This document shows positions 23,453-31,301 of a stretch of 39,872 nt of DNA, piece by piece. The stretch lies in NCBI GenBank assembly GCA_902766735.1, contig CACXEU010000098.1, positions 1 through 39,872 of the forward strand. Reading direction: 5' to 3'. The notes under the pieces are model-generated. The model saw only the letters and a list, made by a program, of their open reading frames with translations. It had not been told where the DNA came from and ran no database searches. The position numbers were made by a program, and so were the translations under genes. This stretch comes from an uncultured Lachnospiraceae bacterium. Its GTDB lineage: Bacteria > Bacillota > Clostridia > Lachnospirales > Lachnospiraceae. Position 1 is the first letter of the stretch; each line of letters begins with the position of its first letter.

Positions 23453-24607
23453 ATGATAGAAAAAGTTTATAGCGGTAAAGAACCGGAAAGCCATGAAAAC
23501 ATCAAAATACCGAAAAATATCCGGCAGATTGGGAAGATTCATTCCAACAAGAAGATTTACATAGAAGATTATGTAATGAAGCAGTTGAAGAAAAAGCCGG
23601 AACGGGAAAATGACCTTAGGTATGGGATATTTCTGGGACAGACACAGGTAAGTGATGGAAATGCATATATCTTTATTAAGGGAATGATAGAAGTTCAGGA
23701 TATCATTGAAAACAGCATTATTTTTAATGATGAAATCTGGACAGAACTTTATCAGGAAAAAAAGAAGTTTTTCGAAGCATTAGATATTGTGGGATGGTAT
23801 GCATCGGTGCCTTACAGAGTTTCTGAAGATATGAATGGCATCCGAAAACTTCACCTGGACAACTTCGCCGGAAACAATAAAGTATGTTTTGTGGCAGACC
23901 GATCAGAAAACGAAGAAGGATTTTACCTCTATGAACAAACATCCTTTGTAAAGCAGCAAGGGTATTATATCTATTTTGAAAAGAATGAGAAAATGAAAAA
24001 GTATGTGAAGAGTATGAAAGAAAAAGAAAACAAAGTGAATGAAGCAAAAAAAGGGGAGCAGGGAAGTATTGGAGTAGAAAAACAGACTGAGACGAAAAAA
24101 GAAGATAAACTTACGGATAATCCGGTGGAATTGTCCGGAAGACAAGGACGTTTAGCCTATGGAATCAGTGGAATGCTGATTATTGCATTATTGCTTTCAA
24201 CGGTGGTAATGCTGAATAATTATGGGGAATTAAAAAACATTAAAAATACGTTATCAGGGTATACTTTAAATCAGGAAGCGAAGGCGGTAAATGAAATAAT
24301 CGAATCCTACAGTCAGGAACAGACCACGGAAAATGAAAAGGTGACTGTAGTTGGAACGACAATTGAGGAAAATACGGAAATGGAAGCAGAAGTGGAAACC
24401 ACGGTTGAGACGAATGAGAATCAGGTGGAGGAGAATGTGGAAAGTTCTTTTAGCGGTACTTATCATACCGTGAAGAAGGGACAGACATTGTATGATATCA
24501 GTATGAAATACTATGGAACCAGTGAAATGGTAAATAAGATTAAAGAAATTAATCATATCGACGAGAATTTCACCATCATTGAAGGAGAGAAAATTTTATT
24601 ACCCTAA
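23453..24607 (+). CDS. MPN-like domain, membrane segment and LysM protein
   Basis: 384 residues in three parts. The first 175 follow the JAB1/MPN pattern: YGIFLGQ (57-63), GWYASVP (114-120) where active JAMM enzymes have GWYHSHP, and the later VCFVADRSENEEGFYLY strand-turn-strand. Both metal histidines are missing, so it should be a non-catalytic MPN domain. After a charged linker comes one membrane segment (about 234-254), a Glu/Thr-rich stretch, and a C-terminal LysM domain (about 337-383, YHTVKKGQTLYDIS). The MPN part should face the cytoplasm and LysM the peptidoglycan. AGGAGGAGG precedes the ATG. Confidence 0.75.
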   Translation: MIEKVYSGKEPESHENIKIPKNIRQIGKIHSNKKIYIEDYVMKQLKKKPERENDLRYGIFLGQTQVSDGNAYIFIKGMIEVQDIIENSIIFNDEIWTELYQEKKKFFEALDIVGWYASVPYRVSEDMNGIRKLHLDNFAGNNKVCFVADRSENEEGFYLYEQTSFVKQQGYYIYFEKNEKMKKYVKSMKEKENKVNEAKKGEQGSIGVEKQTETKKEDKLTDNPVELSGRQGRLAYGISGMLIIALLLSTVVMLNNYGELKNIKNTLSGYTLNQEAKAVNEIIESYSQEQTTENEKVTVVGTTIEENTEMEAEVETTVETNENQVEENVESSFSGTYHTVKKGQTLYDISMKYYGTSEMVNKIKEINHIDENFTIIEGEKILLP

Positions 24608-24645
24608 TCGGCAGTGAAGTTCTTTTGAAAAAAGGGAGTGCCTTT

Positions 24646-24708
24646 ATGAATAACTTAGTGTATAATCGTTATAGATTATTGGAGGATGAGTTGTTTTGGT
24701 ACGAATGA
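24646..24708 (+). CDS. Candidate 20-residue leader peptide ORF
   Basis: A short frame reads MNNLVYNRYRLLEDELFWYE, with GGGAG 7 bases before its ATG, and its TGA overlaps the ATG of the DUF5711 gene (ATGA). The overlap and good ribosome site suggest coupled translation. Against it, TATAAT at 24661-24666 could instead be a promoter element and GGAGG at 24681 could serve a TTG start of the next gene. Confidence 0.4.
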   Translation: MNNLVYNRYRLLEDELFWYE

Positions 24709-25892
24709 GATATAAGAAACTAAAGGTAATCGATCGAAACAGAAGAACTTCTGGCAATGGTTGGAGCCTGAAATCTTTGAAAAATGATAGAAAAGCTTTA
24801 ATAATTATTGGACTGATTGTCTTAATTTTGATTTTATTTGCGCTGTTTTTATATAATCGATATCGGACTTATAATCAGTATAGCGTCCTATCTTCAGTAA
24901 AAATGAAGAGCACGGAAAACAGTAAATTTATTCCTTTTGGAAAATTTGTTGTGAAATACAGTAACGATGGAATTTCATATATTGACGGAGAAGAAGTAAA
25001 GTGGGATGTGGCCTATGAAATGAAAGCTCCAATTGTAGATGTGTGTGGAGATTACATTGCAATTGCAGATAAGAACACGAATGAAATCATGGTTTTTGAT
25101 GAAGACGGAAAATGTGGAACCATTTCAGTTAATTATCCCATCATTCAGTTAGAGATTGCATCTCAGGGTGTGGTCGCAGCGCTTCAGGAAGAGCAGAATG
25201 CCAATTATATTGAGGCCTATGATGTGGAAGGAACTCAGCTTATTTCCCATAAAACCCTCATTGATGAGAACGGATATCCGCTAAGCTTTTCCTTGTCAGA
25301 TGACGGTTTACAGATGATGGTGTCCTATCTTGCTGTGAAAAATGGAGTATTCGACAATAAGATTGTATTTTATGATTTTTCAGAAGATGGGAAAGATTAC
25401 GAGAACCGGATTTCTGCGCAGTTTGATGATTATGGGGAAGAAGTTGTTCCGCGAGTGGCTTTTGTTTCTGATAGTAAGGCAGTTGCCATTGGGGAAAACA
25501 GCATTTCTATTTTTGATGTAAATCATAAACCGTCCTTGAATGAACAGGTGGAAGTAAAACATTCCATTGATAAAGTATTTATGAATGAAGATTACGTGGG
25601 AATCACCTATTCGGAGGAAAAGGGAAGTGCCCAGAATAAAATTCAAGTTTATAACATGAGCGGAAAGCAAGTGATGTCGACCTCGACGAAGCAATCCTTC
25701 CATACGGTTAACTTGGTAGAGGACAATGTCCTTATTTATGATGACTTGACTTGTAAGATTATTTCGTTCTATGGGGTTGAGAAGTTTAGTTACACCTTTA
25801 AAGGAGAAATCAGCTCCATGATTCCTTTAAAGCAGTCGAAGGAATTTTTATTGATTACGAATTCAGAAATTCAGAAAATTCTGATTAAATAG
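24705..25892 (+). CDS. DUF5711-family membrane-anchored beta-propeller-like protein
   Basis: 395 residues from ATG 24705. A basic N-terminus and one membrane segment (about 32-50) are followed by a large outside domain of repeated short beta units of the kind IAIADKNTNEIMVFDEDGKC and VAIGENSISIFDV, which reads like a WD40/PQQ-type propeller. This is the pattern of DUF5711 proteins. A TTG at 24696 with GGAGG 10 bases before it is an alternative start. It lies between the LysM and CvpA genes with short gaps, so the three probably act together at the envelope. No catalytic residues are visible. Confidence 0.75.
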   Translation: MRYKKLKVIDRNRRTSGNGWSLKSLKNDRKALIIIGLIVLILILFALFLYNRYRTYNQYSVLSSVKMKSTENSKFIPFGKFVVKYSNDGISYIDGEEVKWDVAYEMKAPIVDVCGDYIAIADKNTNEIMVFDEDGKCGTISVNYPIIQLEIASQGVVAALQEEQNANYIEAYDVEGTQLISHKTLIDENGYPLSFSLSDDGLQMMVSYLAVKNGVFDNKIVFYDFSEDGKDYENRISAQFDDYGEEVVPRVAFVSDSKAVAIGENSISIFDVNHKPSLNEQVEVKHSIDKVFMNEDYVGITYSEEKGSAQNKIQVYNMSGKQVMSTSTKQSFHTVNLVEDNVLIYDDLTCKIISFYGVEKFSYTFKGEISSMIPLKQSKEFLLITNSEIQKILIK

Positions 25893-25907
25893 TGGAGGAA
25901 AATACAA

Positions 25908-26588
25908 ATGGGAAATTCAATATTAATCGGAACGGGGATTTTTACTATTGCCATGGTTCTGATTGGTTTAAAACGAGGGATGATTAAAATGACCTTTTCA
26001 CTTTTGTCTATTGTGGCGATTGTAGTGTTGATTCATATTCTGACACCGCCGGCGAAAGTAATCATTCGGGAAACTCCTGTATTTAAGGGTGTGGAAGAAA
26101 AAGTGGAAACCTATGTGGATAAGCATATTGAGAAGATGACAGTGGATATGACCATGACCGGTACGAAAAGTCAGGAAGCAATCATTGATGGACTTCCGAT
26201 GCCGAACAGCGTGAAGGAAGATTTAAAGAAGAACAATCAGAATTACGGGGATAAGAAAGTAAAATCACTGAATGAGTATATTACCAATTATCTATGTGAT
26301 TTGATTTTGGATGCATCGACCTTTATTATTTTATTTGTGTTACTTTCCATCCTGTTCACCATTTTAATCAGGGTTCTGAACGTTATGGGAAAACTACCGG
26401 TTATCAGCGGATTCAATACAGTGGGTGGCGCTCTCGTTGGATTGGTAGAAGCATTGGCAGTATTATGGATTATATGTGTCATTGTGACGGCATTTAGTAC
26501 GACCGGATGGGGGCAGAAGGTTTGCGAAGCCATTGCAGACAATGCAGTACTTAGTTTTATCTATGACCATAATCCGTTATCTCTGTAG
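25908..26588 (+). CDS. CvpA-family membrane protein
   Basis: 226 residues with four membrane segments in the CvpA pattern: two at the N-terminus (about 3-20 and 28-46, with LKRGMIKM between), an outside loop of about 80 residues, and two at 134-156 and 169-195. CvpA proteins are linked to colicin V production and to envelope stress tolerance; the mechanism is unknown. GGAGG precedes the start, 15 bases behind the DUF5711 gene. Confidence 0.82.
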   Translation: MGNSILIGTGIFTIAMVLIGLKRGMIKMTFSLLSIVAIVVLIHILTPPAKVIIRETPVFKGVEEKVETYVDKHIEKMTVDMTMTGTKSQEAIIDGLPMPNSVKEDLKKNNQNYGDKKVKSLNEYITNYLCDLILDASTFIILFVLLSILFTILIRVLNVMGKLPVISGFNTVGGALVGLVEALAVLWIICVIVTAFSTTGWGQKVCEAIADNAVLSFIYDHNPLSL

Positions 26589-26634
26589 TTTGAGATGGAA
26601 TCGGGCAGGAATTTAAAATAATTTATATTTTTTG

Positions 26635-26663
26635 TTGACAAAATAAATTTGATTTGATACATT
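26635..26663 (+). promoter_or_regulatory. Promoter of the tRNA pair
   Basis: TTGACA (26635-26640) and TACATT (26658-26663) with 17-base spacing, 31 bases before the first tRNA. Confidence 0.6.
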
Positions 26664-26694
26664 ATAGGGGCTGTAAAGATTTTTACAGCACTAT

Positions 26695-26766
26695 GGCTCC
26701 ATGGTCAAGCGGTTAAGACACCGCCCTTTCACGGCGGTAACAGGGGTTCAAATCCCCTTGGAGTCA
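26695..26766 (+). tRNA. tRNA-Glu (TTC)
   Basis: A full cloverleaf can be drawn: acceptor GGCTCCA with TGGAGTC (one G-T pair), D arm GTCAAGCGGTTAAGAC, anticodon stem CCGCC/GGCGG with loop CTTTCAC giving anticodon TTC, and T arm GGGG-TTCAAAT-CCCC. The 3' CCA is not encoded. Confidence 0.96.
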
Positions 26767-26770
26767 TTAT

Positions 26771-26841
26771 GGCGAGTTAGCCAAGTGGTAAGGCATCGGT
26801 CTGCAACACCGCTATCACCAGTTCAAATCTGGTACTCGCCT
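26771..26841 (+). tRNA. tRNA-Cys (GCA)
   Basis: Acceptor GGCGAGT pairs with ACTCGCC, D arm GCCAAGTGGTAAGGC, anticodon loop CTGCAAC gives GCA, T arm CCAG-TTCAAAT-CTGG. One mismatch lies at the far end of the anticodon stem. No CCA is encoded. It lies 4 bases behind tRNA-Glu, so both come from one transcript. Confidence 0.95.
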
Positions 26842-26847
26842 CTTGAA

Positions 26848-26881
26848 AACCTGCATAGGCATTTGCTTATGCAGGTTTTTT
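26848..26881 (+). terminator. Terminator of the tRNA unit
   Basis: A 13-base stem (26848-26860 with 26865-26877, one G-T pair), loop ATTT, T run to 26881. Confidence 0.9.
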
Positions 26882-26975
26882 GTATATATGGCGAGGAAAA
26901 TGCAGAAATCATACTTTCATGCATTTGAAGACCGTAAGACAATTTCGAAACAAGCGTAGCTGTTTCGAGGATTAT
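26882..26975 (+). repeat. Dispersed structured repeat, copy A
   Basis: A 94-base sequence that returns at 38540-38633 without gaps and with about five of six bases identical. Both copies start directly behind a terminator T run. Two hairpins can be drawn: ATGCA-GAAA (26900-26908) with TTTC-A-TGCAT (26915-26924), and TCGAAACA (26945-26952) with TGTTTCGA (26961-26968). A 19-codon frame (26900-26959) reads MQKSYFHAFEDRKTISKQA. Family not recognised. Confidence 0.8.
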
Positions 26976-27019
26976 TACTTTCAATTCATTTTATTAAGTG
27001 AAAGACTAAACTTCCTTCT

Positions 27020-27047
27020 TTGATTATGGATATAACTATGTTATAAT
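27020..27047 (+). promoter_or_regulatory. Promoter of the secreted-protein pair
   Basis: TTGATT (27020-27025) and TATAAT (27042-27047) are 16 bases apart. A leader of about 80 bases would follow before the gene at 27137. Confidence 0.55.
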
Positions 27048-27136
27048 TATAGTAACTATGTGATGATTGAGGTGAAATATATAATAATCAGAATGGGGTT
27101 GTTTCCCCGGATTTTAATGAGGAGGGAGTCTGATTT

Positions 27137-28108
27137 ATGAGAAAGAAAATTTTAGCAGTGGTTCTGACTGTAACAATGGGATTGTCAATGGCGGTAGGGG
27201 TGTCTGCAGCCCAAGGTGGTGATGGAGTCAACTGGGAAGAACTAGATAACCTGGGCGCGAACATCACAATTGGAATTGAAAATGAAAGTACCCAGAGAGC
27301 TTATCAGTTGGATGAATTTCTGGAATTTTATACTGATACATATTGTGATAAGAAGAAAGGAATTCAGGGAACAAGAACCATGGAAGTAAAAGCATACACC
27401 GGGTCTGATCCGGCAGGCGTTGGTCTTGTGGAATATAAGGATGATGAGGGCGTGTGGAAAGACATTTCCGGATATAATACAAAGATTTCCTTTAAGAATG
27501 AAGTGGATCGTTATTTCCATATACAGTTCGTGAAAAATGGAATTTACACAATACGCAGTTATTTCATTGCCAGTGATAAATCTATGGCAGTTAGCAGTAG
27601 CATGCGGTATGTTATCGTAGATAAGGGAACCATGACGATTACAAGGGTGGCACCAGAGCCAAAGCAGTATTATGTGGAAGAAACTACGACAGTTGCGAAC
27701 ACAACAATTGCACCGGAGTCAAAGCAGCATTATGTGGAAGAAACCACGACAGTTGCGGACACAACAATTGCTCAGAAAAATGTAAAGCCGTTAGGGAAGG
27801 TGAAGGTAAAAAGTGTTGTAAAGAAAAAATCATCAAAGAAAGCTACCATTCAATTAAAAGCACCATTGAAGAATGCAAATGGATATGTGGTCTGTTTCTA
27901 TAAAACGAAAAAAGAAGCAAAGAAAAACAGTACACCGTTTGTGAAGAAAATTTACAAGAAGAATAAGGTGAAGTTTACAGTTTCACATAAACTCTTGAAA
28001 AAACAGAAAAAACTTTTCGTCAGAATTCGTGGTTATCAGGTCGTTGATAAAAAGATGATTTTAAGTAAAAAATGGTCTGCAACTAAAAAAGTGAAAGTTG
28101 GAAAGTAA
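27137..28108 (+). CDS. Secreted protein with tandem linker repeat and fibronectin-like tail
   Basis: 323 residues. A signal peptide (about 1-25) ends at VSA|AQ. The first domain (about 30-170) has an Ig/PKD-like strand pattern. A Thr/Glu-rich linker (about 172-211) is made of two copies of a 20-residue unit containing YVEETTTVA. The last 105 residues are very lysine-rich and resemble a fibronectin-like module seen in surface proteins of this group. GGAGG precedes the start. It lies 33 bases before an NlpC/P60 protein, so both are likely co-expressed. Function unknown; an outer wall or matrix role fits. Confidence 0.75.
   Translation: MRKKILAVVLTVTMGLSMAVGVSAAQGGDGVNWEELDNLGANITIGIENESTQRAYQLDEFLEFYTDTYCDKKKGIQGTRTMEVKAYTGSDPAGVGLVEYKDDEGVWKDISGYNTKISFKNEVDRYFHIQFVKNGIYTIRSYFIASDKSMAVSSSMRYVIVDKGTMTITRVAPEPKQYYVEETTTVANTTIAPESKQHYVEETTTVADTTIAQKNVKPLGKVKVKSVVKKKSSKKATIQLKAPLKNANGYVVCFYKTKKEAKKNSTPFVKKIYKKNKVKFTVSHKLLKKQKKLFVRIRGYQVVDKKMILSKKWSATKKVKVGK
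27650..27769 (+). repeat. Two tandem 60-base units inside the secreted-protein gene
   Basis: Units 27650-27709 and 27710-27769 are nearly identical and in frame. They encode two copies of a 20-residue Thr/Glu-rich linker. The close identity points to a recent duplication. Confidence 0.9.
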
Positions 28109-28141
28109 AAAAGATTTAAGAAGGAAAAGGGACGTAAGAAA

Positions 28142-29929
28142 ATGAGTAAAAAACATTTGAAAAAGATGATAGCGAGTATGGTTGCCTGTGCCGTGATGCT
28201 TTCAAGTTTCGGAACAGAGGTATCTGCTGTAACTACAAATCCGATTCAGTTGTCTCAAACTAGCGTGTCATTAGATAAAGGAAGCAGCATTACCTTGTCC
28301 TTATTAAATATACCAAGTGGTGCGAAGGTGAAATGGAGCACTTCGAATAAATTTGCAGCGTCTGTAACAAAAAAAGGAAAAGTAACAGCGTTGAATTACG
28401 GGGTGTCTAAAATCAAGGCAAAATACAAGTCAAAGTACTATGTTTGCTCTGTGACGATCGCAGACAGCAGCAGAAGTGTGAAGTTAAACAGTGTGGCCGT
28501 GACATTGGTGGAAGGACAACCGTTCCAGTTAATTGCAACCGCAGATAAGACTGTGAAATTCATGTCATCGAATACGGATATTGCCATGGTAGATGCAAAT
28601 GGACTGATTAGGGCGGTGAATCCGGGGGTGGCTGTCATTACCGCAAAAACAACTTCCGGTTTTAGAAACTGTACGGTTACAGTGAATCCATTGGACAAGG
28701 TTGTGGCGAAGAAGGAAGTTAGCACAAAGAAAGTTGCCATTCGTAGATATACAGAGAATAATCAGCCGGTTTTCGATTATATTTCCTGGGCAAAGGGACA
28801 ACCGCTTCGTTTGGTGATTGCAAATCTGAATGAGGCGCAGGTAAAGAAGGTCGTTTGGGGAACCGAAAATGATAAGATTTTAGAAAAACCTGTAGCGGAA
28901 GAAGGTAGTAAGATTGTTGCCAATGCACAAACATTGGAAGAAGGAAGTACCAAAGCGACAGCAACTGTAACCATGAAAGATGGAACTGTAAAAGAATTTG
29001 AAACCAATGTTCGCGTTTCTGACCCGAAGATAAACGCGAATCAGTTAAAAATTTATAAGGCAATAAATAGTAGTACTCAGTGGCAGCAGTACATTTCATT
29101 TACGGGGTTAAATGATTACAGTACGATTATCTGGGGAAGTTATGACCAAAACGTTCTTTCTTGTAAGGATTATCAGACCAAGAGATCATTTACAGCATTG
29201 AACAATGGTACAGGAACCGTTCGTGCACTTGTCGACGGAAAGATGTTTTACGTGAAGTACAATGCATATGTTCCGAAAATCAGTGGCGCTACTGGGGTTT
29301 TAAAAGCAAAAACAAAGAAGACCATTAAGGTTTCCGGTACAGGAACGTCCAAGGTGAAATTTATTAGTCGTGACAAGAAAATTGCGAAGGTAACTTCAAA
29401 AGGGCAGGTTAAGACGAAAAAGGCAGGCATCGTTTATGTGGATATTCAGATGGGCAATGTTCGTTGTTCCAAGCGTGTGGAAGTTGCGGCAAAGGGAATG
29501 AAGACAATCATTAAACGTGCGAACTATATCGTAAATCATTGGAAATACAGTCAAGCAAAACGATTGTTTGAAGGTTACTATGATTGCTCCGCATTAGTGT
29601 GGAAAGGATATAAGGCATATAATAATTATCAGAAGAAACTGAGTAGCATCGGATGGCCGCTTTCAGCAGGAGCCATGTTTGATTATCTGAATGAAAAAGG
29701 ACAGATTATCTACTACGGATATTTGGGTATTGATCAGATGAAGCCGGGAGATTTGATTTTCTATGGTGATTATGAAAATGCCGTGAAGTACAGCACACCG
29801 GGACGAACGTTGGATATTTATCATGTGTCCATGTATGCAGGAAACGGAAAGGTCGTAGAGAAAGGTGGAAAGACCATTACCTATAATAGTATCAATGATA
29901 TTGTAGGAATTGGAAGAGTTGTAAAATAA
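28142..29929 (+). CDS. Secreted NlpC/P60 endopeptidase with Ig-like (BIG2) repeats
   Basis: 595 residues. A signal peptide (about 1-29) is followed by two BIG2-type domains (about 33-105 and 112-180), a less clear middle region (about 190-375), and a third BIG2-like domain (about 380-455). The C-terminal NlpC/P60 peptidase domain (about 460-595) has the catalytic cysteine C482 in YYDCSALVWKG and histidine H561 in YHVSMYAG; GDLIFYG lies between them. Such enzymes cut peptide bonds in peptidoglycan stems. Its stop overlaps the next start by one base (TAATG). Confidence 0.9.
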   Translation: MSKKHLKKMIASMVACAVMLSSFGTEVSAVTTNPIQLSQTSVSLDKGSSITLSLLNIPSGAKVKWSTSNKFAASVTKKGKVTALNYGVSKIKAKYKSKYYVCSVTIADSSRSVKLNSVAVTLVEGQPFQLIATADKTVKFMSSNTDIAMVDANGLIRAVNPGVAVITAKTTSGFRNCTVTVNPLDKVVAKKEVSTKKVAIRRYTENNQPVFDYISWAKGQPLRLVIANLNEAQVKKVVWGTENDKILEKPVAEEGSKIVANAQTLEEGSTKATATVTMKDGTVKEFETNVRVSDPKINANQLKIYKAINSSTQWQQYISFTGLNDYSTIIWGSYDQNVLSCKDYQTKRSFTALNNGTGTVRALVDGKMFYVKYNAYVPKISGATGVLKAKTKKTIKVSGTGTSKVKFISRDKKIAKVTSKGQVKTKKAGIVYVDIQMGNVRCSKRVEVAAKGMKTIIKRANYIVNHWKYSQAKRLFEGYYDCSALVWKGYKAYNNYQKKLSSIGWPLSAGAMFDYLNEKGQIIYYGYLGIDQMKPGDLIFYGDYENAVKYSTPGRTLDIYHVSMYAGNGKVVEKGGKTITYNSINDIVGIGRVVK

Positions 29930-30108
29930 TGGATTATCAGTTAGGTGATATTGTGGTATTAAAGAAAGGACATCCTTGTGGATGCAATGAATGGGAAGTC
30001 ATTCGTGTGGGTGCGGATTTTAAGGTGAAGTGCCGGGGATGTGAAAGGATTGTTATGATGCCACGAAAGGCGTTTGAAAAAAGCGTTAAGAAAAAAATCG
30101 AAGAGTAG
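29929..30108 (+). CDS. DUF951 family protein
   Basis: 59 residues reading as a small beta-barrel with a zinc-knuckle-like set of cysteines: CGC at 18-20 and CRGC near 35-38, plus GDIVVLKKGHPCG at the start. This is the DUF951 pattern, widespread in Firmicutes and of unknown function, often near mechanosensitive channel or ychF genes. Here its ATG overlaps the NlpC/P60 stop by one base, an unusual partner. A good terminator follows. Confidence 0.88.
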   Translation: MDYQLGDIVVLKKGHPCGCNEWEVIRVGADFKVKCRGCERIVMMPRKAFEKSVKKKIEE

Positions 30109-30114
30109 TGAGAG

Positions 30115-30145
30115 CAGCAGTTCCATAAGGGGCTGCTGTTTTTTT
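30115..30145 (+). terminator. Terminator after the DUF951 gene
   Basis: CAGCAGTTCC pairs with GGGGCTGCTG (two G-T pairs), loop ATAA, then seven T residues. Confidence 0.88.
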
Positions 30146-30165
30146 GGTTCTATGTAAAAAAAGTG

Positions 30166-30230
30166 TTGACAATCAGTAAAAAAGTTGTATTATTGTATTA
30201 AGTGGTTAATACAATAATACAGTAATACAA
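30166..30230 (+). promoter_or_regulatory. Promoter and operator of the GntR/ABC operon
   Basis: TTGACA (30166-30171) and TATTAT (30188-30193) with 16-base spacing. Overlapping the -10 box is a perfect 15-base inverted repeat (30186-30200 and 30207-30221, 6-base spacer). It consists of TTGTATTA twice (30185-30200) and then TAATACAA-like units three times (30207-30230). This is a strong candidate operator for the GntR regulator encoded next. Confidence 0.8.
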
Positions 30231-30243
30231 AGGAGGTGAGTGG

Positions 30244-30600
30244 ATGGCTTGGCATTTTGAAAATGGAAGACCTATTTATACACAGCTTTTGGAACAAATA
30301 GAGCAAAAGATTATTTCCGGGGAATATTCAGCCGGTCAGAAATTACCGTCAGTAAGAGAATTGGCCATGGAGGCAGCGGTAAATCCCAATACAATGCAAA
30401 GAGCCATGGCAGAACTAGAACAGAGAGGACTTGTAGTGACAAATCGAACAGCTGGAAGAACGGTAACAGAGAATCAACAGATTCTGGCTGATATTAAGGA
30501 AGAAAGAGCCTTAGAGTGTACCCGCGTTTATGTAACCCAAATGAAAGAAATGGGATTTGAAAAAAAAGAAATTGTAGCATTGATTGAGAAGGGAGAATAG
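30244..30600 (+). CDS. GntR-family regulator, YtrA subfamily
   Basis: 118 residues: an N-terminal winged helix-turn-helix (about 10-75, with LPSVRELAMEAAVNPNTMQRAMAELEQRG) and a short helical tail of about 40 residues for dimer formation. The short tail marks the YtrA type, which controls ABC exporter operons and often responds to cell-wall antibiotics. GGAGG precedes the start. It is the first gene of an operon with an ATPase and a permease and should repress its own promoter. Confidence 0.92.
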   Translation: MAWHFENGRPIYTQLLEQIEQKIISGEYSAGQKLPSVRELAMEAAVNPNTMQRAMAELEQRGLVVTNRTAGRTVTENQQILADIKEERALECTRVYVTQMKEMGFEKKEIVALIEKGE

Positions 30601-30602
30601 AT

Positions 30603-31301
30603 ATGAGTACGATATTTCAATGTACAGATTTGACAAAGAAATATGGTCCCAAGATGGCATTGAAGGGACTGAATCTCTCGGTGGAGAGTGGAAAAATTAT
30701 TGGTCTTCTGGGACCGAACGGCAGTGGAAAAACCACACTGATTAAATTAGCTAACGGACTTTTGACTCCGAATAACGGAGAAATCATTATTAAAGGGAAT
30801 CCAGTAGGGGTGGAATCAAAGAAAGTTGTAGCATATTTGCCGGAGAGAACATATTTGAATAATTGGATGACTGTTCAGCAGATGATTAATTACTTCAAGG
30901 ATTTTTACGAGAATTTTAATGAAGATAAAGCTTACGATATGCTGAAACGATTACAGATTAATCCGAAGGATAAGTTGAAATCCATGTCCAAGGGAACGAA
31001 GGAAAAAGTTCAGTTGATTCTCGTTATGAGCAGAGAGGCAGATCTTTATTTCCTGGATGAACCGATTGGTGGTGTGGATCCGGCAGCCAGAGATTATATT
31101 TTAAATACCATTATTACGAATTATAATCCGAGCGCATCCATTATCATTTCTACGCATTTGATTTCTGATATTGAAAATGTTTTGGATGATGTGGTAATGA
31201 TTAAAAACGGAGAATTGGTTCTTCATAAGAGTGTGGATGAAATTCGAGAAGAACATGGAAAATCAGTAGACGAATTATTTAGGGAGGTATTCAAATGCTA
31301 G
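30603..31301 (+). CDS. ABC transporter ATP-binding protein
   Basis: 232 residues. Walker A GPNGSGKTT (37-45), Walker B LYFLDEP (148-154) and a His switch near STHLIS are clear. The signature motif is SMSKGTKEK (127-135) instead of LSGGQ, a variant common in this exporter group. The layout fits BcrA/YtrB-type ATPases. It lies 2 bases behind the regulator and overlaps the permease gene by 7 bases. Substrate unknown; export of a drug or peptide is a guess from the family. Confidence 0.92.
   Translation: MSTIFQCTDLTKKYGPKMALKGLNLSVESGKIIGLLGPNGSGKTTLIKLANGLLTPNNGEIIIKGNPVGVESKKVVAYLPERTYLNNWMTVQQMINYFKDFYENFNEDKAYDMLKRLQINPKDKLKSMSKGTKEKVQLILVMSREADLYFLDEPIGGVDPAARDYILNTIITNYNPSASIIISTHLISDIENVLDDVVMIKNGELVLHKSVDEIREEHGKSVDELFREVFKC

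Noticed and set aside
23453..24607. Active JAMM deubiquitinase-like peptidase
   Set aside because: The HxH motif is replaced by AxV in GWYASVP, so metal binding is not expected.
26701..26928. 75-residue open frame across the tRNA genes
   Set aside because: It runs through both tRNAs and the terminator; the RNA genes explain the sequence.
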